A stretch of 22,598 nt of DNA from a virus. Position 1 is the stretch's first letter; each line of letters starts with the position of its first letter. The translations under genes were made by a program, and so were the position numbers. Shown here in pieces: positions 8,725-14,847 of the stretch. The stretch is taken from positions 1-22,598 of the IMG/VR virus record IMGVR_UViG_3300025669_000207; one strand, 5' to 3'. The notes under the pieces were generated by a model. It was not told the DNA's origin and did no database searches. It saw only the letters and a program-made list of their open reading frames with translations.

Positions 8725-9369
8725 TTACTTGCAGCAAGCAAATGCCTTCTGCTCATTGCAAAATGTGATATATGATTCCAAGTCAGTGAGGTTCCAAAAC
8801 CTTGCGTACTGATCTCCGCCGTTGTCAGACCACCCGATGCAATCGTTGCACCCTTTGGTGGTGCTTGAAAAACCCGGCGCTCCACCGTTCACCCAATATC
8901 TTCCAGTACATGGCGCACAGTTAGTTCCAACCCACCCTTCGCCGGCACCAATCAACTCAAGCATCTCTTCGTTTGTGCAAACCCTAGCATCCACATTGCT
9001 CATATCGGTAGCGCAAAGTCCATTCGCGGTATCATAGTCTGTCTGGTCGCCGTCGTATGTGGCAGCCGCAGTAACTCCAAGGAAGTCAACTGACCCAACC
9101 GGAGTAACACCACCAGAGGTAATCTGAACCACGTCGCAATTGTCATTGATGTAATAGAGATCGACGTCTCCGGTAACCGCGTTATATTTCGTGTACACCT
9201 TCCCGCGATCAGCAATGCACGCGGGGTCAGCGGACTGTTTATAAAACGTCCTCGGACCGGAATCCAAAATCACATTTCCGCCCAAGACGTTTGGCTGCGT
9301 CGTGCCAGCAATCTGCGCAAACGCAGATGCAGGAATGAGCAGCATCAAAAGGATGAGTAGCTTCTTCAT
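8725..9369 (-). CDS. Signal-peptide-bearing cysteine-rich surface protein
   Basis: The product is 214 residues. Residues 1-18 form a Sec signal (MKKLLILLMLLIPASAFA|Q). Residues 25-85 look like a short fibre head (GKVYTKYNAVTGDVDLYYIN, VVQITSGG). Residues 95-214 form a Cys-rich domain with ARVCTNEEMLEL at 129-140, CAPC at 151-154, CNDCIGW at 174-180, and a terminal CNEQKAFACCK. There are eleven cysteines overall, which fits disulfides formed after export. The 'VCT.EE ... GW ... C..W ... ACC' spacing resembles small extracellular, possibly lectin-like domains in bacterial secreted proteins. That comparison is from memory of pattern, not a search. GAGGTAAGC precedes the ATG. It is first of the three-gene export cassette. 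Confidence 0.7.
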   Translation of the reverse strand: MKKLLILLMLLIPASAFAQIAGTTQPNVLGGNVILDSGPRTFYKQSADPACIADRGKVYTKYNAVTGDVDLYYINDNCDVVQITSGGVTPVGSVDFLGVTAAATYDGDQTDYDTANGLCATDMSNVDARVCTNEEMLELIGAGEGWVGTNCAPCTGRYWVNGGAPGFSSTTKGCNDCIGWSDNGGDQYARFWNLTDLESYITFCNEQKAFACCK

Positions 9370-9371
9370 GC

Positions 9372-9812
9372 TTACCTCGCAATCGAGTTGATGTCCGCGT
9401 AAAGTTTAAACGTTCCGGTCGGATCGGTTTGGGCCGTGGCCTCTTCCTGCTGGTACACCGTAAAATAACGTCTGCCGTTCGGCTGGACGGGAACGATGTG
9501 GCCCTCTGGAGTGGTCGATGAAGTCCACTGCCGGAGCAAATCCGCGGCCCGAAGCACGCCGCCACCGATCGACTCGAAGCCAAGCTCCATCGGGAACGGC
9601 TCTGAATCCTGAAGGTCGCGCGGAAAAGCGATATAAAGGTTCAACCCGGCCTCTGCACCCTTCGTGTAGTGGAGTTCCAGGTTGAACGTTTCCCCAGTCG
9701 CGTTCTCAATGATCCCGCAAACCTGAAGTTTGTCGGCAGAAACTTTCACATACTCTCCATCATGCAGAGTGATGAGCGGCTTCTTCACCATTTCAACTAA
9801 GTTGTGACGCAT
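9372..9812 (-). CDS. Hypothetical 146-aa virion-associated protein
   Basis: ATG start at 9,810-9,812 with a near-perfect ribosome site (AAGGAGG four bases upstream). The protein is soluble with mixed alpha and beta character and no signal: a basic N-terminus, beta strands (NLELHYTKGAEAGLNLYIAFP), then GGGVLRAADLLRQW and a terminal TFKLYADINSIAR. It follows a 77-base gap holding a palindrome and a possible terminator, so it may begin a separately transcribed or attenuated segment with the export cassette. No family is recognised. Confidence 0.6.
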   Translation of the reverse strand: MRHNLVEMVKKPLITLHDGEYVKVSADKLQVCGIIENATGETFNLELHYTKGAEAGLNLYIAFPRDLQDSEPFPMELGFESIGGGVLRAADLLRQWTSSTTPEGHIVPVQPNGRRYFTVYQQEEATAQTDPTGTFKLYADINSIAR

Positions 9813-9824
9813 CTTTCCTCCTTA

Positions 9825-9863
9825 TAAAACGACCCCATAGGCACGTTATAGCACCTTGGGGCC
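9825..9863 (-). terminator. Possible weak terminator hairpin
   Basis: Read on the minus strand, CCCCA and TGGGG pair around an imperfect loop, followed by TCGTTTTAT. The stem is short with internal mismatches. It lies in one of the few gaps in the late operon, between the concanavalin-like gene and the 146-aa gene. Confidence 0.3.
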
Positions 9864-9866
9864 AGT

Positions 9867-9876
9867 TTGTATACAA
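9867..9876. promoter_or_regulatory. Perfect 10-bp palindrome TTGTATACAA
   Basis: A perfect dyad sits in the 77-base gap upstream of the 146-aa gene and the export cassette. It could be an operator or part of a promoter. Only one copy was noticed, so this is tentative. Confidence 0.25.
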
Positions 9877-9889
9877 GTGGTGAAGGCTC

Positions 9890-10594
9890 TTATCGTTGCT
9901 GTGCCGCTTTGACATAATCAACATTGGCGGTTCTGGCGTCAGTGCTTCCTGCGCCTATGGCAATCGAAAGCCTTAACTCGGCGGTCGGGATATTGGTCGT
10001 GATCTCAGTCAACTTCGACCCGTCTTTCCAGAACTCGACCTTGCTTGTACCGATTACCTTGAACCCCAATGTGATGTAGGTATCTGCTTCAAAAGTCGCG
10101 GCAGAAGCCTCGATGCTTTCAACCGAGCCGGTTGAGCAGCCGCAGTTGATGCCCGTGCCGCCATCGTCCTTAACGAAATAGATGCCGTCGGAAACAGCGG
10201 CCATCGGGAGACCAGTATCAGTGTCGCACAGGCCAACGAGCCAATCCATATTCGTGGCTTCAGAAGCTTTGAACCGAGTTTCAAAGTAGATGTTCTTGCC
10301 GCCAGCGGGGAGGAAAGCCTCCGCGCCAAGCTGCATACCGAGAACGTCGTTCTCCGTAGCGGTGTTCGTCAGAAGAAGAACACCACCGACTTCGTCAGAC
10401 AGAGCTTCAGTCGCACCAGCATCGGTTTCCGTAACGGTCCAGTCGCCCGCAGCATACGTGAAAAAGTCATTCTCGTACCAAGCGAAGCCAGAGCCAGGTC
10501 CAAAGTCCACGCCTTCCCACATCGACTCGGGGATGGCGGGGACATTGTCTACAATCTTAATTCGATCATTATCGATCAACATTGGTTCAGTCAT
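9890..10594 (-). CDS. Concanavalin-like (LamG-type) jelly-roll virion protein
   Basis: The product is 234 residues with no signal peptide. After about 40 N-terminal residues comes a jelly-roll-like series: ENDFFTYAAGDWTVTETDAG, GGVLLLTNTATENDVLGMQLG, KNIYFETRFKASEATNMDWLVGLCDTD, GIYFVKDDG, YITLGFKVIGTSKVEFWKDGSKL, and LRLSIAIGAG. The 'W.v.....G......gG.l.l.t......d..' pattern is typical of concanavalin/laminin-G folds in phage virion proteins near the capsid gene. AGGAG lies six bases before the ATG. It probably decorates the head or forms part of a head fibre. Enzymatic activity is not indicated by any residue set I can identify. Confidence 0.7.
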   Translation of the reverse strand: MTEPMLIDNDRIKIVDNVPAIPESMWEGVDFGPGSGFAWYENDFFTYAAGDWTVTETDAGATEALSDEVGGVLLLTNTATENDVLGMQLGAEAFLPAGGKNIYFETRFKASEATNMDWLVGLCDTDTGLPMAAVSDGIYFVKDDGGTGINCGCSTGSVESIEASAATFEADTYITLGFKVIGTSKVEFWKDGSKLTEITTNIPTAELRLSIAIGAGSTDARTANVDYVKAAQQR

Positions 10595-10606
10595 GTTAAA
10601 CTCCTA

Positions 10607-11575
10607 TCAAGCTGGTGTTTGTGGTGCGCCAGCGTCCACATGTGTGAGCGGGCCAACAACCTGAATCTGGTCTGTAACTGTTGCGCAAACCGCCGTGGTA
10701 TTGGTCGAAGGATTGACTACCAAGAGATTGCCCTCAAGTAATCCAGAGACACTGTCGATCGCGTTATCAAGCGTTGCCGCTGAAGTGCTACCAACGAGAG
10801 CGCAGGTAAAAATTGGATTGACAACCAAGTTGCTAAACTGCAGCGCACTTGTATGCCCAACCAGCATGAACGCCTTATCAGAGTTCGAGCTTGAACAGGT
10901 AAACTGACAGTCACGCATCAGGAGATGCTTACACTTCGTTGTGCCACTGTTCAAAAACCTTACGGTTGCTCTTGCAGCCGCTTGAAGAACCGTGTCAGCA
11001 CCAAATTCGCAAGCAATGAACGTTGAACTGTCACCGCGTAATACTGCGTCTGAAACTGCAGCATCGCTAAGGTCAGACAACTTCATGAACGAACAGTTAA
11101 TGTACGTGTTCGCTTCGCCTGAATCAATGAGACATGCGAGCGAAGCTGCGTCGGTTCCTGTATTCACAAATTTCAAGTTCTCAAACGAGTTGCCCGTACC
11201 AGAGACTTCGATTGTAGAATCAACCGCTGCTGCGGTTCCCGTAGCAGTCGTTGCAATCCTTGCTCTCTGTGCATGGAACATTCCAGAGCCCAAGCCTACG
11301 ACATGGATTCTATTTTTGACCCATGTGATCTTGCTATCTTCTTGGATTTCTGAATCGCCGTCGATGAGGATGACATCATTGTTGTTCGACGTGCATTTTG
11401 CATAAGCTGCGCTCAACGTTTTGAGCGGCAAGGTCTTTGTCTTGCCATCGTTTCCGTCAAGGCCGTTACGATAGTCTACAAAGTAGACGTTGCCAAACAT
11501 AGCTGGAATACCGCCGCCGCCCATTACGGGCATACCGAAACTCGTCACACCATTTGGAAAATCAGTGAAACTCAT
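10607..11575 (-). CDS. Right-handed beta-helix virion protein (head-fibre/spike-like)
   Basis: The frame is open from 11,623, but the ATG at 11,573-11,575 has a perfect site (GGAGGTCTAT) and gives an N-terminus MSFTDFPNGVTSFGMPV typical of phage structural proteins following the capsid gene. The 322-residue product continues with VYFVDYRNGLDGNDG and PLKTLSAAYAKC. Beta-helix rungs follow: NDVILIDGDSEI, RIHVVGLGSG, NSFENLKFVNTG, NTYINCSFMKL, STFIACEFG, and LLMRDCQFTC. There is no signal peptide. It sits between capsid and concanavalin-like genes, behind a strong hairpin terminator, so it is probably made in smaller amounts than capsid. A head-fibre or spike role is inferred. Confidence 0.75.
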   Translation of the reverse strand: MSFTDFPNGVTSFGMPVMGGGGIPAMFGNVYFVDYRNGLDGNDGKTKTLPLKTLSAAYAKCTSNNNDVILIDGDSEIQEDSKITWVKNRIHVVGLGSGMFHAQRARIATTATGTAAAVDSTIEVSGTGNSFENLKFVNTGTDAASLACLIDSGEANTYINCSFMKLSDLSDAAVSDAVLRGDSSTFIACEFGADTVLQAAARATVRFLNSGTTKCKHLLMRDCQFTCSSSNSDKAFMLVGHTSALQFSNLVVNPIFTCALVGSTSAATLDNAIDSVSGLLEGNLLVVNPSTNTTAVCATVTDQIQVVGPLTHVDAGAPQTPA

Positions 11576-11599
11576 ATAGACCTCCGTATAGGGACATAA

Positions 11600-11628
11600 G
11601 AAAAATGCCGGGGGGATTTCCACCCCCC
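11600..11628 (-). terminator. Hairpin terminator downstream of major capsid gene
   Basis: On the minus strand six G pair with six C around TGGAAAT (bases 11,610-11,628), followed by GGCATTTTTCTT. This is a compact GC stem with a U tract, just after the capsid stop at 11,651. It would partially stop transcription before the beta-helix gene. Confidence 0.65.
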
Positions 11629-11650
11629 TTTACCCGCGAAAAGTTCTTAT

Positions 11651-12568
11651 TTATGCTCCAGCGTTGCCAGCGACTCCGCGCCAGTTGCTGTACCCTTTGT
11701 CGTAACGACAGTTTGCCGTCAGTTCCCAAGCCAATGCCTTCTTGTCGTAATCTGAATCCGTCTCAAGCGCTTGACGCGTGAGGAACATAAGGTGATGTTC
11801 CATCTTCTCGGCAAACATGAACCAAGCGGTGTCACTCGACAGATAATTCCAGAAGCCGCCCGGAAGCAGTTTCAAGGAATCATACATCGTGTTGATCGCG
11901 TTGTTCGCATTCGTCGGATCGTACATCGACTTCACAATCTCTGCCGCGACATCTTGAAGCGCCTGCGGGACTACGAGGCTGGAAGGTTTGTACTTCACGA
12001 TCTGGCCGTTCTCGTTCACCATCGACTGCATCACGTTACGAAGAACGCGCGAGGAGGTGAGAGAAAGTTCAGCCGCCGCACCGATGTTCGTGCCAAGGAC
12101 GCCATCACCATTTTCGAGGGGATGGGAAGCCGAGAACAAAGCAACGCCGTCATAACCAGTTTCCGTGAAACCGTCATCGAGAACCGATGCCGCGTCGTAT
12201 TCTTTGATCTCAAAGTGACCCTTGCCAAAGGACCGCGTGGCGCGCTCAATGAAATTGAACTTGCCATCGTTGACTGATTCCTTCGAGATACGATATCCCG
12301 TCGCAAACGTTGCAGCCGTGTACGTCTTGCTGTACCCGGATTTGAGGGTCTGGAACTGGATCGGCGTATTCTCAGCCTTCTCGACCGGATTCTGCAGACC
12401 GGAAATCGTGGTGGTCTGATAGATGTCAGTTCCCATGGACTCTTCATTGAAGAGAATGGGAATCATCGAAGGATAAGACTCTTCGATTGCGAGGATTACG
12501 GCTTCCAGTTCAGGAAGTTTATCTTCTCCAAAAAAATCACCAAAATTAGACCTGACATTGGTAGCCAT
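11651..12568 (-). CDS. Major capsid protein (Mu gpT-like, HK97 fold)
   Basis: The product is 305 residues. Recognisable blocks of the Mu gpT-like capsid family are: ATGYRISKESVNDGKFNF (about 90-107); ATRSFGKGHFEIKEYDAASVLDDGF (110-135); YDGVALFSASHPLENGDG (138-156); KPSSLVVPQALQDVAAEIVKSMYDPTNANNAINTM (193-228); the C-terminal SSDTAWFMFAEK, CRYDKGYSNWRG and VAGNAGA. No long N-terminal delta domain is present, in agreement with a separate scaffold gene upstream. TAAGGAGGAAGA precedes the ATG. A strong hairpin terminator follows, which fits high expression. This is one of the best supported calls in the window. Confidence 0.88.
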   Translation of the reverse strand: MATNVRSNFGDFFGEDKLPELEAVILAIEESYPSMIPILFNEESMGTDIYQTTTISGLQNPVEKAENTPIQFQTLKSGYSKTYTAATFATGYRISKESVNDGKFNFIERATRSFGKGHFEIKEYDAASVLDDGFTETGYDGVALFSASHPLENGDGVLGTNIGAAAELSLTSSRVLRNVMQSMVNENGQIVKYKPSSLVVPQALQDVAAEIVKSMYDPTNANNAINTMYDSLKLLPGGFWNYLSSDTAWFMFAEKMEHHLMFLTRQALETDSDYDKKALAWELTANCRYDKGYSNWRGVAGNAGA

Positions 12569-12577
12569 TCTTCCTCC

Positions 12578-13084
12578 TTAGAAAGTGACGCTGGGATTAA
12601 ACTTGCATTCAACTGTGACAAATTCTCCGAGAGCGTTCGCCACACTATTGCGCGAATCAGCTACCCGTAAAATAAACACAGCATAATCTGTAGCATGAGA
12701 TGTTGCACCTGCGATTTCCATCTTCGAGCGGAGAGTCGTCGTGTCGCCTGTCGTATAGTTGATGGCATAAGACAACTCGAGGTCACCCTGAACGTCAACA
12801 TCGGCGCTGTCAACCTGGGCGCGCATGATGAGGTTAGCACAGGCCGGCGTATAAGCGATCGTTCCGCCAGCACTTGCAGCCTTATACTCATTCGCAATGC
12901 CAAGAATGCGCGTCGGCGTTGCTGATCCACAAGCGCGTGCATACCCGTCCGTGTGCAACTCAACAATGTCGCCTGGATAGATAGCATCGTTTGCATCAGC
13001 AATCGAATGGAGCACGTCCTGAAGTTCTCCACCAGCCTGCATATAAACTGGTTCAAAACCCATCGGGAAATCAGTGTTAGCCAT
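12578..13084 (-). CDS. Head decoration / capsid cement-like protein
   Basis: The product is 168 residues, soluble and beta-rich. It begins MANTDFPMGFEPVYMQAGGELQDVLHSIADANDAIYPGDIVEL, with LGIANEYKAASAGGTIAY and 'vqGDLELSYAINYTTGD' further on. That ordering (fixed N-terminus, 'ai.pGDiv', 'ilGia..y') is the usual layout of small capsid decoration proteins encoded beside the capsid gene. The ATG has AAGGAGAAGACAA upstream and overlaps the 169-aa gene stop by eight bases. It lies ten bases before the capsid gene, so the two are probably co-translated at high levels. Alternative: a head-completion subunit. Confidence 0.7.
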   Translation of the reverse strand: MANTDFPMGFEPVYMQAGGELQDVLHSIADANDAIYPGDIVELHTDGYARACGSATPTRILGIANEYKAASAGGTIAYTPACANLIMRAQVDSADVDVQGDLELSYAINYTTGDTTTLRSKMEIAGATSHATDYAVFILRVADSRNSVANALGEFVTVECKFNPSVTF

Positions 13085-13586
13085 TTGTCTTCTCCTTACC
13101 TAGAAATTCGTGAACGTCCATTTTCTTTTCATCACTCGTTGCTTCTGGACTGAAACCGCTCAAGTTGCCGTCGTTCTTGATGATGTCGTTTAAATCCCTA
13201 CGACCCATCACGACCGCCTCCTCCATCTTACGCTGCTCGTGCTCCTCTTTGCTGATATATCCGAGGACCATCTCGCCCCGATGTAAGAAATTATCTGGAG
13301 CAGCCGCGTACTTATCTTGCATATCAGAGGGCAGGTCTTCCACTTTCAACAACTCGTACCCATCGGGATGCCACATTCCGTTCTTCTGCAATCTCGGTAA
13401 ACTCAAAAAACAAAAATGCTTGTCCTGATTAGCGTCCAAAATTTCATCGGGGATTTGAAGTAAGTTGCGACGTGCAAAATACCTCCGTGTTATTTCTTTT
13501 TTTGTCTGCCCCTTTATCGTCTTTTCAAGACCAATTTTCGGAACTGTTCCAGACTTTCTAGGACGACCCTTCGTTTTCGTTTTCAC
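13077..13586 (-). CDS. Hypothetical 169-aa head-module protein with basic N-terminus
   Basis: GTG start at 13,584-13,586, supported by AGGAGG five bases upstream. The first 40 residues are very basic (KTKTKGRPRKSG, an AT-hook-like GRPRK, then TKKEITRRYFARRN). A conserved-looking middle follows (LQIPDEILDANQDKHFCFLSLP, KNGMWHPDGYELLKVEDLPSDMQDKYA, HRGEMVLGYISKEEHEQRKMEEA) and an acidic C-terminus. It lies between scaffold and decoration genes. A head-assembly or DNA-contacting virion protein is plausible from the context and charge, but no family is recognised. Confidence 0.65.
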   Translation of the reverse strand: MKTKTKGRPRKSGTVPKIGLEKTIKGQTKKEITRRYFARRNLLQIPDEILDANQDKHFCFLSLPRLQKNGMWHPDGYELLKVEDLPSDMQDKYAAAPDNFLHRGEMVLGYISKEEHEQRKMEEAVVMGRRDLNDIIKNDGNLSGFSPEATSDEKKMDVHEFLGKEKTNG

Positions 13587-13616
13587 AAAATCCTCCTGAT
13601 TGTAAGTGTGTCAATT

Positions 13617-13640
13617 AAAAAAAGCAAGGAAAAAATCCTT
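13617..13640 (-). terminator. Intrinsic terminator after scaffold gene
   Basis: On the minus strand AAGGA (loop TTTTT) TCCTT is followed by GC and seven T. It begins 14 bases after the scaffold stop (13,654). The stem is short, so read-through into the head genes is expected. Confidence 0.55.
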
Positions 13641-13653
13641 ATATTTCAACATC

Positions 13654-14364
13654 TTACATTTTGTCTTTCAAATGCTTCTCATAAAGCTTCGGATCAAGGC
13701 CAAAAGATGCGCCGAAATCAAGCGTCTTTTGGGTGATCTTTTTCTTCGGTGGGGCGCCGTTCCCTGGCCCGTGCGTGGCGTTCTGCGCCTGACCTGCACG
13801 AATGCTATTCAGGTCGATCGGAGCGATCCCCAACTTGTTCGCCGCGCTCTCAACAGCAAGCGATGTCGCCATGTAAGAATTCTTCGCGTGATCATCAAAC
13901 GAGTTATAAATCCGCTGCGACTCGCGCCAAAGCGTAGAGTTCGGATTCATAATGTCTGGATACTTGGAAGCCATCTGGCCTTCCAGATCCTTTTTCTTGT
14001 CCTTGATCTCAACGCTCTTCGATACGCGCTCCATCACGTTCTTCTCAATGTCAGCCTCGTCAACCGTTCCACTGTTTTTCTTCACGAGCGACACGATCGC
14101 TGCAGCCTGCGTCTCGTCAATGCCGAGAGTCTCCAACTCACTGCCAAGCTCAGTCTCCTGCCTCTTCGTTATTCTCTCCGCAGGTTTGTTCGCAGCCAAC
14201 TTCTCGTCCATCACGCCGGTCATCTTCGCAACGAGATCGTTCATCATCGTCTCGCTCGACTGACGCTGCTCCGCGATCATCTCCTCTTTGAACTTCGCAG
14301 GATCGAACTCGTTCTCCATAGCCGTTTTGTTCTCTTCACTTAGATGTTTGTTCTCTTCCGTCAT
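13654..14364 (-). CDS. Capsid scaffolding-like protein
   Basis: The product is 236 residues, strongly charged and helical. Residues 1-50 are acidic and Met/Gln-rich (FDPAKFKEEMIAEQRQSSETMMNDLVAKMTG). Further helices follow (ELGSELETLGIDETQAAAIVSLVKK, DEADIEKNVMERVSKSVEIKDKKKDLEGQM), and the C-terminus is basic and Lys-rich (PPKKKITQK ... KLYEKHLKDKM). An acidic helical body with a basic C-terminal helix, encoded shortly before the capsid gene, is the usual form of phage scaffolds that bind capsid through the basic end. GGAGG lies four bases before the ATG. No protease domain is visible. Confidence 0.7.
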   Translation of the reverse strand: MTEENKHLSEENKTAMENEFDPAKFKEEMIAEQRQSSETMMNDLVAKMTGVMDEKLAANKPAERITKRQETELGSELETLGIDETQAAAIVSLVKKNSGTVDEADIEKNVMERVSKSVEIKDKKKDLEGQMASKYPDIMNPNSTLWRESQRIYNSFDDHAKNSYMATSLAVESAANKLGIAPIDLNSIRAGQAQNATHGPGNGAPPKKKITQKTLDFGASFGLDPKLYEKHLKDKM

Positions 14365-14375
14365 AAAGCCTCCGG

Positions 14376-14477
14376 TTATTTAAACATTCCAGGTTTCTTC
14401 GTCTTGACGGCGCTGGGTTTCCCCTTCGTTCCGCCCTTTTTGGTTTTCTTGTCACTCACCTTTTTGATCTTCGCCAT
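14376..14477 (-). CDS. 33-aa lysine-rich small protein
   Basis: A short gene with ATG at 14,475-14,477 and TAA at 14,376-14,378. AAGGAGG lies six bases before the start. It overlaps the end of the preceding gene by 26 bases and ends 12 bases before the scaffold start. The product has 13 lysines in 33 residues (MAKIKKVSDKKTKKGGTKGK, then PSAVKTKKPGMFK) and no acidic residue except one Asp. Such a peptide could bind DNA, RNA or the acidic scaffold. It is not long enough to assign a family, but the ribosome site and tight packing argue that it is translated. Confidence 0.65.
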   Translation of the reverse strand: MAKIKKVSDKKTKKGGTKGKPSAVKTKKPGMFK

Positions 14478-14847
14478 CGCTGGCCTCCTTTTCGTTCTGT
14501 TTTTCCGCTATATAAAGCCTCTGAAGTAGGAGGCGACTATTCGCAACGTACTTCATCTGATAGTACCTTCCGTGGTTGAACGCCATCTTGCATCCATAGT
14601 CGTTCGTGTCGAGCAACTCCTCCGCCGGAAGTTTAAACGCCTCTCCCATTCGCTCGCCAATAAGCTGTGACTCAAGCTCCATGAACTTCTTGAAGTCCGG
14701 GTTCTCTCGCAGGTCAATCATCGCCTGTGCATACCCGCGCTCCGTATCGCTCATCTTGAATTTCACAGCGGTCTTCTTTTTCTTGAACGCGCTCTTCTGT
14801 TCTTCATCTACAATTTCCTTCATCCTATCCGCATAGGTACTACTCAC
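14452..14847 (-). CDS. Hypothetical 131-aa protein between portal and scaffold
   Basis: The frame opens at a GTG at 14,851-14,853, but the in-frame GTG at 14,845-14,847 is better spaced from GGAGG (five bases) and is preferred. It overlaps the portal stop by eight bases. The product is helical and highly charged: ADRMKEIVDEEQKSAFKKKKTAVKFKMSD, then RGYAQAMIDLRENPDFKKFMELESQLIGERMGEAF, YYQMKYVANSRLLLQRLYIAEKQ, and an acidic end. No signal or membrane span. Its position suggests a head-assembly partner of the portal or scaffold. No family is recognised. Confidence 0.65.
   Translation of the reverse strand: MSSTYADRMKEIVDEEQKSAFKKKKTAVKFKMSDTERGYAQAMIDLRENPDFKKFMELESQLIGERMGEAFKLPAEELLDTNDYGCKMAFNHGRYYQMKYVANSRLLLQRLYIAEKQNEKEASDGEDQKGE

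Noticed and set aside
13607-13616. Perfect TTGACA -35 box on the minus strand upstream of the 169-aa gene
   Set aside because: At the correct 17-base spacing the -10 position reads ATTTTG, which matches only one of six consensus bases, so it is not a credible sigma-70 promoter.
13606-14343. 245-residue plus-strand frame opposite the scaffold gene
   Set aside because: Leu/Arg/His-rich antisense shadow of a strongly supported charged helical gene, with no ribosome site.
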